From NCBI RefSeq assembly GCF_000820845.2, contig NZ_CBXV010000005.1:204956-268955 (forward strand): 64,000 nt of DNA, given 5' to 3'. Position 1 is the first letter of the stretch. Each line of letters begins with the position of its first letter. Source of the stretch: Pyrinomonas methylaliphatogenes (GTDB lineage Bacteria; Acidobacteriota; Blastocatellia; Pyrinomonadales; Pyrinomonadaceae). Below are positions 27,438-36,299 of this stretch, piece after piece. The position numbers and the translations under genes are program-made. The notes beneath the pieces are model-generated. The model worked only from the letters and a program-made list of their open reading frames with translations, did not search any database and was not told the DNA's origin.

Positions 27438-29540
27438 CTATTCTTCCTCTTCGGCGCGGATGCGGCCTTCGGCTTTGGCTTGCTCGATGATCTTTTGCGC
27501 GATGTTGGCCGGCACGACGTCGTAGTGGGAGAACTCCATGTGATATGAACCGCGCGCGGCGGTCAAAGAGTTGAGCGTTGATTGGTAGTTGAGCATCTCG
27601 GCGAGCGGCACTTGTGCCTTGATAACTTGGTTTTTGCCGCGCATCTCCATCCCTTGAACGCGCCCGCGTCGCGCGTTCAGATCGCCCATGATGTCGCCGC
27701 TGCACTCTTGCGGGACGGTGACCTCGACGTTCATGATCGGTTCGAGGAGCGTCGGCTTCACCTTCTCAATTGCGGCGCGGAAAGCTTTCCGTCCGGCAGC
27801 GCGGAAACTATATTCATCCGAATCGACCGGATGCGTTTGACCGTCGATGAGGATCGCTTTGAAATCGACCACCGGATAACCTGCGATCGCTCCCTGTTCG
27901 GCGGCTTCGAGGATCCCTTTCTCGACCGCCGGACGGAACTGTTGGGGGATCGCCCCGCCGAAGATGCGATCTTCGAAGACGAAGCCTTGTCCGCGCGGCA
28001 GCGGCTCGAAGATGACCTTGCAATCGCCGAATTGGCCGCGCCCGCCAGTCTGTTTCTTATGTCGGCCATGCACTTCGGCGCGCGCCGTGATCGTCTCTTT
28101 ATACGGGACTTTGGGCGGTTTGAGGTTCACTTCGACGCCGTAGCGCTTCTTCAGTTTATCGACGACGACTTCGACATGAAGTGGCCCAGTGCCCGAAAGC
28201 AAGAACTCTTTGGTTTGCGGATCGCGCGTAAAGCGCAGCGCCGGATCCTCTTCGAGGATCTTGTGGATCGCGGCGTTGATCTTCTCTTCATCTTGCCGCG
28301 CTTTGGGTTCAATCGCAAAGGCGATGGCCGGTTCCGGATACTGGACCGGATCGTAGACGATCGGCGCCGCTTTGTCGCAGAGGGTGTCGCCCGTTTGCGT
28401 GTCCTTCAGTTTCACACAGGCGATGATGTCGCCCGCTAGCGCTTCGTCAACCTTTTCGAGCTGTTTGCCCTGCATGACGTGCAACGCGCCGAGTTTCTCT
28501 TGCGTCCCGCGCGTCGAGTTGAGGACAACCATCTCGGGTTTCACACGCCCGCTGATGACCTTCAGCAGATTAATGCGACCGGCGAAGGGATCGGCGATGG
28601 TGCGAAAGACGTAGGCGGAGAAAGGCTCGTTTGCATCGTAACGGCGTAAGATGGGTTGGCCGTCCATATCCGCTGGGGCATGCCCTTGCTCGGCTTCATG
28701 ATAGTTCGGCGCGGGCGCAAACTCGATGATGCCTTCGAGGAGATTTTGCAATCCGACCAACGTCAAGCTCGATACGGCGTAGACTGGGCAGAGACGACTC
28801 GAAGCGATCGCCTTTGTGATGTTCGGCAACAAATCCTCTTCGCCGAGCGTCCCTTGTTCGAAATATTTCTCGAGCAACGAGTCATCGGATTCGGCGATGA
28901 CTTCGATCAGCTTCTCGCGCGCCGCGTCGACGATCTCGCGCCCTTCGGTCGGGATGGCGCATTCGCGCGCTTTGCCGTTCTCATCGAACTCGTAAGCCTT
29001 CATGCGCACGACATCGACGACGCCGCGGAAATCTCTCTCTCTGCCGATCGGCAAGGTGAACGGGATGATTGCGCGACTGAAAGCTTCGCGGGCTGAATCG
29101 AGCGCCGCGCCGAAATCGGCTCGCTCTTTGTCGAGCTTGCTGATGACCATAAAACGCGGGACCATGAACTCATTGGCGTAACCCCATGTCTTTTCCGTCT
29201 GAACTTCGATGCCGTTTACGCCATCGACGACGACGAGCGCACAATCGGCAACGCGCAGCGCCGGACGCGCATGGGCGACGAAACCGGCAAAACCGGGCGT
29301 GTCGAGGAAGTTGACCTTCGTCTCTTTGTGTTCGAGGTAAGCGACGGAGATATTCAGCGTGATTTTGCGCGCGATCGCATCTTCGTCGTAGTCTGTGACC
29401 GTCGTGCCTTCGTCAACTTTGCCCCAGCGCGGCGTAGTGCCCGCAAGATAGAGCAGCGAGCTGATGAGTTGCGTTTTGCCGGCATGGCCGTGCCCGATAA
29501 CGGCGAGGTTGCGGATGTGCTCGGTCGGATAGACTCTCAT
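27438..29540 (-). CDS. Elongation factor G-like GTPase (EF-G2 type)
   Basis: 700 residues from the ATG at 29538-29540 (MRVYPTEHIRNLAVIGHG). All five EF-G domains are present. The GTPase motifs deviate from translational EF-G: G1 is GHGHAGKT, G3 is DTPGFAGFV (the catalytic His of DTPGHVDF is Phe), and G4 is SKLD instead of NKMD. Domain IV (RGQFGDCKVIFEPLPRGQGF) and V (MGDLNARRGRVQGMEMRG) are intact. This matches EF-G-like paralogues whose role is unclear and which do not replace EF-G. A main EF-G is expected elsewhere. Confidence 0.88.
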   Translation of the reverse strand: MRVYPTEHIRNLAVIGHGHAGKTQLISSLLYLAGTTPRWGKVDEGTTVTDYDEDAIARKITLNISVAYLEHKETKVNFLDTPGFAGFVAHARPALRVADCALVVVDGVNGIEVQTEKTWGYANEFMVPRFMVISKLDKERADFGAALDSAREAFSRAIIPFTLPIGRERDFRGVVDVVRMKAYEFDENGKARECAIPTEGREIVDAAREKLIEVIAESDDSLLEKYFEQGTLGEEDLLPNITKAIASSRLCPVYAVSSLTLVGLQNLLEGIIEFAPAPNYHEAEQGHAPADMDGQPILRRYDANEPFSAYVFRTIADPFAGRINLLKVISGRVKPEMVVLNSTRGTQEKLGALHVMQGKQLEKVDEALAGDIIACVKLKDTQTGDTLCDKAAPIVYDPVQYPEPAIAFAIEPKARQDEEKINAAIHKILEEDPALRFTRDPQTKEFLLSGTGPLHVEVVVDKLKKRYGVEVNLKPPKVPYKETITARAEVHGRHKKQTGGRGQFGDCKVIFEPLPRGQGFVFEDRIFGGAIPQQFRPAVEKGILEAAEQGAIAGYPVVDFKAILIDGQTHPVDSDEYSFRAAGRKAFRAAIEKVKPTLLEPIMNVEVTVPQECSGDIMGDLNARRGRVQGMEMRGKNQVIKAQVPLAEMLNYQSTLNSLTAARGSYHMEFSHYDVVPANIAQKIIEQAKAEGRIRAEEEE

Positions 29541-29755
29541 AGTCGTGTGTCGTGCCCCCTTCAGATCCAAGGTTTGCGAACGCGATCGCCAAGGTCTGCG
29601 ACCAGGCGCGTTTTGTCAACGTGGGATTGAACTTCAGGCAAGAGCTTAATTTATCCGAGCGCGCGGGCGAAAAGCAAGCATGATCTTGTGAACGATCCGC
29701 GTGCGGCGACCGAACGCCGTGGATTGTGAGATGAGCGACTCGCCAAGCGCGTTAG

Positions 29756-29935
29756 GCTCGATTACGCTATGAACGCAGGGCCCTGCGCGAGTTCTATCGT
29801 CGCGGCACGCTGGCGTATGAGCCGCAGGGCCTTGCCGAGTGTGTGCTATACTCTGGTTGATTTCGAGCGATGGGCGCGCAGCCTGACGGGCGGTATGAAG
29901 TCTCCGGCACCTTCGTGATGGTCGGACTGCGCTAA
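29756..29935 (+). pseudogene. Gene remnant with an internal stop
   Basis: One frame from 29756 to the TAA at 29933-29935 reads as protein-like sequence (ALREFYRRGTLAYEPQGLAE, then PDGRYEVSGTFVMVGLR) but is interrupted by TGA at 29858-29860 and has no start. It is probably the C-terminal end of a decayed gene. A 14-bp palindrome (CGCAGGGCCCTGCG, near 29774-29787) lies within it. The rest of 29541-30145 shows nothing recognisable. Confidence 0.35.
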
Positions 29936-30145
29936 GCTTTTCGAAGCCCCCACGCGCCGCTGGGCCGAAGAGGGATGGGATTCGGCTGCCTCAAGGATCG
30001 AAGCAAGACCGGAAGAGAGTTGAAAAAGCGCGCCGTGGTTGGTCGAGATTCCGCCGACAGGTTAAACGAAACTATCGAGCTATCAAGCATTAATCCGAGC
30101 GAAGACGAATGGCGCTTGAAGGCGGAGCTTCGGAGAGAAGGGGCG

Positions 30146-30553
30146 ATGAAGCTTTTAGAAGCTTACGTTGACGGAGATTGCGCGCTATGTCGGCGCATGC
30201 GCGCTGCGGTCGAGCGACGAGATCGCGCTGGTTGCATCGAATGGCTCGATCTTCGGGATCAGGCCGCATTGGCTCGCGCAACGCCGTTAAAGCGCGAGGA
30301 GCTCGCCGCGCAGATGCATGTGCGGCGGCTTCATGACGGAGTGTGGTTCAGAGGTTTCGATGCTTGGCTCGAAATCTTAGATGTGCTGCCGCGTTGGAGG
30401 GCGGTGGCGCGATTGCTCTCTTTTCCTCCCTGTAGAGCGATTGGCCGCGCGCTCTATCGTCTCATCGCGCGCCATCGGTACGGTTTTGGCGCGATGGGAT
30501 GCGCTAACGGGGCATGCGGGCCGAAGGTTAAAAGCTCACTACATCAACCATAA
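30146..30553 (+). CDS. DCC-family (DUF393) thiol-disulfide oxidoreductase-like protein
   Basis: 135 residues from the ATG at 30146, just after AGAAGGGG. The family motif appears near the start as DGDCALC (Asp9 to Cys15), a CxxC redox pair. The fold continues with LDLRDQAALA and the conserved GxxA-type helix (RAVARLLSFPPCRAIGRALY). A C-terminal CANGAC motif may add a second Cys pair. It is predicted to be thioredoxin-like and cytoplasmic; substrates are unknown. A bidirectional terminator follows at 30581-30615. Confidence 0.8.
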   Translation: MKLLEAYVDGDCALCRRMRAAVERRDRAGCIEWLDLRDQAALARATPLKREELAAQMHVRRLHDGVWFRGFDAWLEILDVLPRWRAVARLLSFPPCRAIGRALYRLIARHRYGFGAMGCANGACGPKVKSSLHQP

Positions 30554-30580
30554 AGTGGCGCAGCTTGGAGACTGACCGTG

Positions 30581-30615
30581 AAAAGCTCGCGGCCACGTAG
30601 CGAGCTTTTATTCGG
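30581..30615. terminator. Intrinsic terminator, probably bidirectional
   Basis: AAAAGCTCGC (30581-30590) and GCGAGCTTTT (30600-30609) form a perfect 10-bp stem with a 9-nt loop, with A/T on both sides. It lies between the convergent DCC-family and VWFA-related genes. Confidence 0.75.
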
Positions 30616-30669
30616 GAAGAAGATCGAGTGAATCAGCGGACCGCGCCGTAGGGCCTCTTCGCGGTGCGC

Positions 30670-31782
30670 TTAGCGGGCGACGGCGTTCTTGGCGATCGTC
30701 ACAAAGCTACGGCGCGCTTTGAGCTGTAGCCCTATACGCCGCGGCGCGATCTCGATGTGTCGCACTTCGCCTGCGGGAGCGGAAGCGAGCGCGCGGCGTG
30801 GCGTGTAGGTGATGAGGTACTGCGCCGCGATGTCGCGAGCTACGCGTTCGGTCTGCGTTTTCAACTCGGCGGTGGAATCAGGGAAGAGCGCCAGCCCGCC
30901 CGTTCGTTCAACCAATCCGCGCAAGCGCTCCGTGCCCGAGCGCATCGCCTCTTCGTAATCTTCGATGAGTTTCCGCCTTTTGCGATCGAGATCGATCGTG
31001 ATGCCGCCGGGCGTTCTATAGATCGGTTGCGATTGTGGCGGCAGTTCACGGATCACCTCTTCGGGCACGTTGCTTCGCGTGCGCGGTCGCACCACGGCGC
31101 TCTCTCTTTCGAGCGCCTTCTGACTGAAGCGAATGTAGCTGATCAAATGGACGGTCGCGCCGGTTTGTGTTAAGCGGCGAGCCGCCTCCTCATACGAGAT
31201 CTGACTCTTCCCAGTCTCGGCACCGTCGGAGATGAGAACTGCGTGCCGATTGGCGTTAGGGCTTTCGGTCAAGTAGGTTGCCGCTTTCGCCAGCGCATCG
31301 GAAAGGAAGGTGCGCCGTCCGGAGAAGAGTCGCTCGATGATGGCGCGCGCCGCCGCTTTCTTATCGGTGGTCCAATCTTGAATGATCCTCACGTCATCGT
31401 TGACCTGCATGATGGCGATCTGGTCGTCGGGGCGCAGTTGCTCGATGAGGTCGATAGCGACATGACGGGTGGTTTGCAGCGTTTTAGCCGGATTCACCTC
31501 GCCGCCCGTATCGAGCACGAGCAGCACGCTGGCAGGTAGGCGACGGACGCTGCGGACTTGTTGCGGCACGCCATCTTCGAGCAGCAGTATATCGTCGGGT
31601 TCGAGAGTCGGATCCGGGCGTCCGAGTTCATTGTATGCGACGATGGGAACGAGCACCTCTTCGGTGAGCACGGTGATCGGTTCCTGTTCTTCGCGCGGCG
31701 GGGTCTGTCCCTGTGCGATGAGCGCTCCGCCGAACGCGGCGAGAAGCAGAGACGAGGCGAGGAGAGCGCGCCCATTGATCAT
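30670..31782 (-). CDS. Secreted VWFA-related protein with degenerate MIDAS
   Basis: 370 residues from the ATG at 31780-31782, nine bases after GGAGGT. Residues 1-26 are a signal peptide (ALLASSLLLAAFGGALIAQG). Residues about 75-270 form a von Willebrand A-type domain (ASVLLVLDTGGEVNPAKTLQ; HAVLISDGAETGKS). The metal-binding DxSxS of canonical domains is DTGGE here, so ordinary metal coordination is unlikely. A C-terminal beta domain (AAQYLITYTPRRAL) is typical of the VWFA-related family abundant in Acidobacteriota. Probably periplasmic or extracellular. Divergent from the macrodomain gene. Confidence 0.82.
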   Translation of the reverse strand: MINGRALLASSLLLAAFGGALIAQGQTPPREEQEPITVLTEEVLVPIVAYNELGRPDPTLEPDDILLLEDGVPQQVRSVRRLPASVLLVLDTGGEVNPAKTLQTTRHVAIDLIEQLRPDDQIAIMQVNDDVRIIQDWTTDKKAAARAIIERLFSGRRTFLSDALAKAATYLTESPNANRHAVLISDGAETGKSQISYEEAARRLTQTGATVHLISYIRFSQKALERESAVVRPRTRSNVPEEVIRELPPQSQPIYRTPGGITIDLDRKRRKLIEDYEEAMRSGTERLRGLVERTGGLALFPDSTAELKTQTERVARDIAAQYLITYTPRRALASAPAGEVRHIEIAPRRIGLQLKARRSFVTIAKNAVAR

Positions 31783-31953
31783 GCTGTTTCGACCTCCACG
31801 CCAGATTTGATGATGGCATAGACCATTTTCGGTTGCACGGGCTTCTCCGCATAGCTTGTCCGGCAGCGGAATGATGGCCTTCGGTGGCGTTGTTGGGGCG
31901 CCCGGCGATGCGTATGATTTAAAAGCCATCTGTTCGTTAGGAGGCGAACGTTT

Positions 31954-32517
31954 ATGGGCGACGATCCGATCAAAACGTTCCTCGATGGGCGGGTCACGGT
32001 CTACGTTGGCGACATTACGGAGCATGATGTCGAAGCGATCGTCAATGCCGCTAATTCGTCTTTGATGGGTGGAGGCGGCGTGGATGGCGCGATCCATCGT
32101 CGAGGTGGGCCGCAGATCCTCGAGGAATGTCGTGAGATAAGGCGCACTCGCTACCCTCAAGGATTGCCGACTGGCGAAGCCGTGATCACGAGCGGTGGAC
32201 GCCTGCCAGCACATTACGTCATACACACCGTCGGTCCGATCTACGGGCGACATGATGGACGCGAAGCCGAGCTTCTCGCCAACTGCTACCGCAACTCGCT
32301 CGCTTTGGCTGTCGAACGCGGACTGCGCACCATCGCCTTCCCTTCGATCTCGACCGGAGCGTACGGTTATCCGCGTGATGAAGCGGCGCGCGTGGCCTCA
32401 CAAGCGATCAAGGAGTTCCTCGCGCGGGACGCTTCGTTACGCGAAGTGCGCTTGGTCTTCTTCTCGCCGGACGATGCGGAGATATTTTTGAAGCATCAGC
32501 TCTTCGAAAACGCTTGA
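31954..32517 (+). CDS. Macrodomain protein, O-acetyl-ADP-ribose deacetylase type
   Basis: 187 residues, one macrodomain. The hallmark NAANSSLMGGGGVDGAIHR (residues 31-49) holds the catalytic Asp and the substrate loop. VITSGGRLPAHYVIHTVGP and PSISTGAYGYP (phosphate-binding loop) follow. This is the MacroD/YmdB class, which removes mono-ADP-ribose or deacetylates O-acetyl-ADP-ribose in the cytoplasm. AGGAGG lies about 10 nt upstream of the ATG. The glucan phosphorylase gene follows after a short gap. Confidence 0.93.
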   Translation: MGDDPIKTFLDGRVTVYVGDITEHDVEAIVNAANSSLMGGGGVDGAIHRRGGPQILEECREIRRTRYPQGLPTGEAVITSGGRLPAHYVIHTVGPIYGRHDGREAELLANCYRNSLALAVERGLRTIAFPSISTGAYGYPRDEAARVASQAIKEFLARDASLREVRLVFFSPDDAEIFLKHQLFENA

Positions 32518-32581
32518 CGGAGCATAAGGTTCCGATCTGCTCTTGACGAAGTCGGTCGGTCCAGTGTGCAATTACGCGGCT

Positions 32582-34759
32582 ATGATCGTCGAAGAGAAGA
32601 TTGAGCGAGGCGAAGAACTGATCAAAGAGGGGCGCCAGTTGCCGCCGACGCTACGCGCGCTGGCGCGCCTCATGTGGAACTACTGGTGGAGTTGGAGCGA
32701 AGATCCTTCGATATTTCGCGATCTCGACCCCGGTATGTGGGAGGAGTGCGGACACAATCCGCGCCAATTGTTGCGCCAGGTTTCGCCATTTCGCCTTTGG
32801 CAACTGGCGACCGATCCCGGCTATGTCGCGCGCGTTCAGAAGTTGGCGGAAAGCTTCGATCGCTACATGAGCGGAGCGGAGAGTGGGGCAAGCAGACGTC
32901 TTAAGAAGTTTGGTTGGGAGCATCCGGTCGCCTATTTCTGCGCCGAGTACGGGTTGCATGATAGCTTGCCGATCTATTCAGGAGGATTAGGGATACTGGC
33001 GGGCGATCACTTGAAGTCGGCCAGCGATCTCGGTCTTCCGCTCATTGCCGTAGGTCTCTTCTACCGCTACGGCTATTTTCGTCAACGTATTCGGTCCGAC
33101 GGCTGGCAGGAGGAGTATTACGGGGAGTTGCGCCCCGATCTTCTCCCGTTCCAGCCGGTGCTGGATGAGACGGGAGCGGCGGTGACGATCGAGGTGGCGA
33201 TTCGCGGTCGCTTGGTGCGCGCGCGCGTGCATCGTGTGATGGTTGGGCGTGTGCAATTGCTGCTGCTCGATTCGAATCTCGAAGAGAACGATCCGACGGA
33301 TCGTTGGATCACCGGCCATCTCTATGGCGGCGATCGCGAGACGCGCATCGTGCAGGAGATGTTGCTGGGGATCGGCGGCGTGCGATTGTTGCGCAAGTTG
33401 GGGATCGAGCCGGCAGTCTATCACTTGAATGAGGGCCATTCGGCTTTCCTCACGCTCGAGTTGGCGCGCGAGTTGGTCGCGCAAGGGATGAGTTTCGCTG
33501 AAGCCGCCGCGCGCGTTCGGCAGATGTGCGTCTTCACGACGCATACGCCGATCGCCGCTGGCAACGACGAATTCGATCCCTCTTTGGTCGAGCGCTGCTT
33601 CGGCGAAATCTACTGGCGCGAGCTCGGTTTAACGCGCGAAGAGTTTCTCGGCCTCGGTCGCGTTCATCCGGAAGATACGAGCGCGCCGTTTGGGATGACG
33701 CCGCTCGCCATCAAGATGAGTCGCGCGGCCAATGGCGTCAGTCGCAAACATGGCGAGGTGACGCGCGCGTTATGGCGTGAACTATGGCCGGAGAAGAGGA
33801 TCGAAGAGGTGCCGATCGGGTATGTGACAAACGGCGTGCATGCGCCGACATGGGTCGCCCCGTTCATCCGTTCGATCTACGAGCGAAGAGTGGGAAGACG
33901 TTGGACCGAAGCGATTCGGCATCCGAAACGGTGGGCGCGCGGCGTGGAGCGGATCGCGGATGAGGAGTTGTGGGAAGCGCATCTGCTGCTTAAAGAGCGC
34001 CTCATCGCTTTCATCCGCGAGCGCCTGAGGCGCGCCTGGACCGAACGCGGCGAAGCGCCATCGCGCGTAGAGCTGGTCCATAAGCTGCTCGATCCGCGCG
34101 CGCTGACCATCGGCTTTGCGCGGCGCGTCGCCGGCTACAAACGTTGGGGATTGCTCTTGACCGATCCGGAGCGCCTCTTGCGGTTGGTGAGCGATGCTGA
34201 AAGACCCGTGCAGTTTGTCTTCGCTGGTAAGGCGCATCCGCAGGATCTTGAAGCCAAACTCGCGCTGCAACGGGTGGCCCAGTGGCAGGCGGATTCGCGC
34301 GTCATGTTTCGCGCCGTCTTCTTGGAGGATTACGATCAGGAGATCGCGCGGCAGTTCGTCCAAGGCGTTGACGTATGGTTGAACGTCCCGCGTCCGCCGC
34401 TAGAGGCTTCGGGGACCAGCGGGCAGAAGGCCGCGATGAACGGCGCTCTGAACCTCTCGGTATTGGATGGCTGGTGGATCGAAGGTTACGACGGGACAAA
34501 CGGTTGGGCGATCGGCGATCCGCACGTCATGCAGGCTTCCGCTGAAGATGATCTGCGGCACGCCGAGGCGCTCTATCGTTTGCTCGAGACCGAGGTCGTG
34601 CCGCTCTATTACGAACGCGACTCCGCAGGCATCCCGCGCCGTTGGGCGTGGATGATGAAACGCGCGATCGCCACCTTGGCGCCGCGGTTCAACAGCGATC
34701 GGATGGTCTCTGAATACGCGGAGAAGATCTATGCAGCGGCGCGTGCGCCCGTCGCCTGA
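32582..34759 (+). CDS. glgP: Alpha-glucan phosphorylase (DUF3417 type)
   Basis: 725 residues from the ATG at 32582. An N-terminal DUF3417 domain (LPPTLRALARLMWNYWWSWS) precedes the GT35 catalytic core. Core motifs include FCAEYGLHDSLPIYSGGLGI, VYHLNEGHSAFLTLEL, FTTHTPIAAGND and VGFARRVAGYKR-like TIGFARRVAGYKRWGL. The pyridoxal-phosphate segment is EASGTSGQKAAMNG with the cofactor Lys near residue 616. It releases glucose 1-phosphate from alpha-1,4-glucans. With glgA in the window it covers both directions of glucan metabolism, though the genes are not in one operon. Confidence 0.95.
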   Translation: MIVEEKIERGEELIKEGRQLPPTLRALARLMWNYWWSWSEDPSIFRDLDPGMWEECGHNPRQLLRQVSPFRLWQLATDPGYVARVQKLAESFDRYMSGAESGASRRLKKFGWEHPVAYFCAEYGLHDSLPIYSGGLGILAGDHLKSASDLGLPLIAVGLFYRYGYFRQRIRSDGWQEEYYGELRPDLLPFQPVLDETGAAVTIEVAIRGRLVRARVHRVMVGRVQLLLLDSNLEENDPTDRWITGHLYGGDRETRIVQEMLLGIGGVRLLRKLGIEPAVYHLNEGHSAFLTLELARELVAQGMSFAEAAARVRQMCVFTTHTPIAAGNDEFDPSLVERCFGEIYWRELGLTREEFLGLGRVHPEDTSAPFGMTPLAIKMSRAANGVSRKHGEVTRALWRELWPEKRIEEVPIGYVTNGVHAPTWVAPFIRSIYERRVGRRWTEAIRHPKRWARGVERIADEELWEAHLLLKERLIAFIRERLRRAWTERGEAPSRVELVHKLLDPRALTIGFARRVAGYKRWGLLLTDPERLLRLVSDAERPVQFVFAGKAHPQDLEAKLALQRVAQWQADSRVMFRAVFLEDYDQEIARQFVQGVDVWLNVPRPPLEASGTSGQKAAMNGALNLSVLDGWWIEGYDGTNGWAIGDPHVMQASAEDDLRHAEALYRLLETEVVPLYYERDSAGIPRRWAWMMKRAIATLAPRFNSDRMVSEYAEKIYAAARAPVA

Positions 34760-34855
34760 ACTCTCCGCCTGGCGGATTTCGGGCTTTGTTTCGCCTGCCG
34801 TTCCGTCGTAAAATCGAGCAGCGTCATGGTCCGCGGCGATTGAGGAGTGGCGAAG

Positions 34856-35605
34856 ATGAGTTTCCGATTAGCCAAAGATGCCCGCCCGCAAGCGCGCACG
34901 CTTCTACTGGTGACAGCCTTGAGCATCGCTCTATGGTTCGTCCCGTATGCGGAGATTGTGACCTATCCGTTCCGCCTTTTCGTCACCTTCATTCACGAAG
35001 GCGGGCACGCTCTGGCCGCCGTATTGACGGGGAACGCCGTCTACGGTCTGCGCATCATGTCAAGCGGAAGCGGCGTGACGTTGACGACCGAAAACGGATT
35101 GCTTTCCGGTCTCATCATTTCGAGCGCCGGTTATCTGGGCGCGATGCTCTATGGGGCGTTGCTTCTGCTTTTGATCCGCCGCGCCGTCGTCGCGCGCCGC
35201 GTGCTCATACTCTCCGCCGCGCTCATCCTGACGTTGACGGTGGCCTACGGGTTGACCAGCCTTTTCACCGTCATCGCTGGAGTGATCATCTCTTCGGGAT
35301 TGCTTCTGGCCGCGCTCTTCTTCAGCCCGCAGGCGGCGACCTTTTTGATCAACTTCTTGGCCGCGCAATGCGTGCTCAACGCTCTTCTGGATCTGAAGAC
35401 GGCGCTTTTCTTGTCCTCTCCGTTCGCGCCGCGCGTGCCGACCGACGCCATGAACATGGCCGAGGCGACGGGCATCCCAGCCTTTCTCTGGTCGATCATC
35501 TGGATCGCGCTCGCGTTGATGATACTCTTCTATGCGCTCCGTTCGTTTGCGGAGAAGAGGACGCCAACTCAACCGGACCTGCCATTTGACGATGAATTGG
35601 ACTGA
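34856..35605 (+). CDS. M50-type membrane zinc metalloprotease-like protein
   Basis: 249 residues from the ATG at 34856, eight bases after GAGGAG. HEGGH at residues 47-51 is the HExxH zinc motif, inside a hydrophobic segment. About six membrane helices follow (LLSGLIISSAGYLGAMLYGA; VLILSAALILTLTVAYGLTS). This is the M50B-like class found in Actinobacteria and Acidobacteriota. Intramembrane proteolysis of a regulator is possible, but no partner is obvious. The 3' end overlaps the next gene's start by 14 bp. Confidence 0.82.
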   Translation: MSFRLAKDARPQARTLLLVTALSIALWFVPYAEIVTYPFRLFVTFIHEGGHALAAVLTGNAVYGLRIMSSGSGVTLTTENGLLSGLIISSAGYLGAMLYGALLLLLIRRAVVARRVLILSAALILTLTVAYGLTSLFTVIAGVIISSGLLLAALFFSPQAATFLINFLAAQCVLNALLDLKTALFLSSPFAPRVPTDAMNMAEATGIPAFLWSIIWIALALMILFYALRSFAEKRTPTQPDLPFDDELD

Positions 35606-35894
35606 GCGCAGCCAGAAGAAGGTGGCTTGCTTCTCATGCCAAGAAAGGCCGTCGCTGTTGAGCGAGTTGCCGGTTGGGGCGCGGCTTCTCGTCCGCTGTC
35701 GCGCTGATTGGCGCGAAGCGAGCGTGGCGAAGAAAGGATCCGCGCATATCACGCTTGTCGTGAGCGCTCCTTCGGGGCGCGCCTATCGCCTACGTCGCGC
35801 GGGCGATCTCGCCTTGTCGTATGATGGCGAACTGCCGTTGCTCGGCGCTGGCGAGTGGCGCGCGCATTTGGTGCGCGCTGACCTCCGTTGGTAG
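35592..35894 (+). CDS. Small hypothetical protein overlapping the M50-like gene
   Basis: 100 residues from the ATG at 35592, overlapping the end of the upstream gene. It opens with a Cys pair (ACFSC) and continues as beta-rich sequence (VGARLLVRCRADWREASVAK; GRAYRLRRAGDLALSYDGEL), which could be a small barrel. No family recognised. It sits between the protease-like gene and a receiver-like gene on the same strand, probably in one transcript. Confidence 0.5.
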   Translation: MNWTERSQKKVACFSCQERPSLLSELPVGARLLVRCRADWREASVAKKGSAHITLVVSAPSGRAYRLRRAGDLALSYDGELPLLGAGEWRAHLVRADLRW

Positions 35895-35907
35895 GAAGGG
35901 AAGGATT

Positions 35908-36297
35908 ATGGCTGAGGGAATCATCGCCGTCGTGGACGATCTCTTCTTCGCGGCCAAAATCAAGGGTGCGGCAGAAGCGCTCGGCGTCGCGCTGAGGGTA
36001 GCCAAAGATGTTGACAGCGCGCTGGAACGGAGCGCGGAGGAAAAGCCGCGACTCTTCATCATCGATCTTCAAAGCGTGAAGTTCGATCCCTTCGCTTTAA
36101 TCGAGCGGTTGAAAAGCGACGCCGCCTTGCGCGACGTGCCAGCGCTCGGCTTCTTCTCCCATGTGCAAGTGGAGCTCGCGCGGCGGGCGAAGAGCGCGGG
36201 CTGCGATCTGGTGCTGCCGCGGTCCGTTTTCGTAAAAAGTTTGCCGGCCATCTTATCGGGCGAGCTTCCATCTTCGGAAAACCCTTCTGGATTTTGA
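35908..36297 (+). CDS. Degenerate receiver-domain protein
   Basis: 129 residues from the ATG at 35908, with GGAAGG upstream. The order of strands and helices is that of a CheY-like receiver: an acidic pair (VVDD, positions 10-11), a central Asp (FIIDLQS, Asp53) and a Ser at the switch position (GFFSHV). The conserved Lys of the KP motif is missing (LVLPRSVF), so normal phosphorylation is doubtful. No output domain. It faces flhB, whose stop codon is 3 bp from its own, at the border of the flagellar island. Confidence 0.65.
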   Translation: MAEGIIAVVDDLFFAAKIKGAAEALGVALRVAKDVDSALERSAEEKPRLFIIDLQSVKFDPFALIERLKSDAALRDVPALGFFSHVQVELARRAKSAGCDLVLPRSVFVKSLPAILSGELPSSENPSGF

Positions 36298-36299
36298 GG

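Noticed and set aside
29774..29787. 14-bp palindrome CGCAGGGCCCTGCG
   Set aside because: Lies inside a gene remnant; too short and with no gene context to call an operator or terminator.
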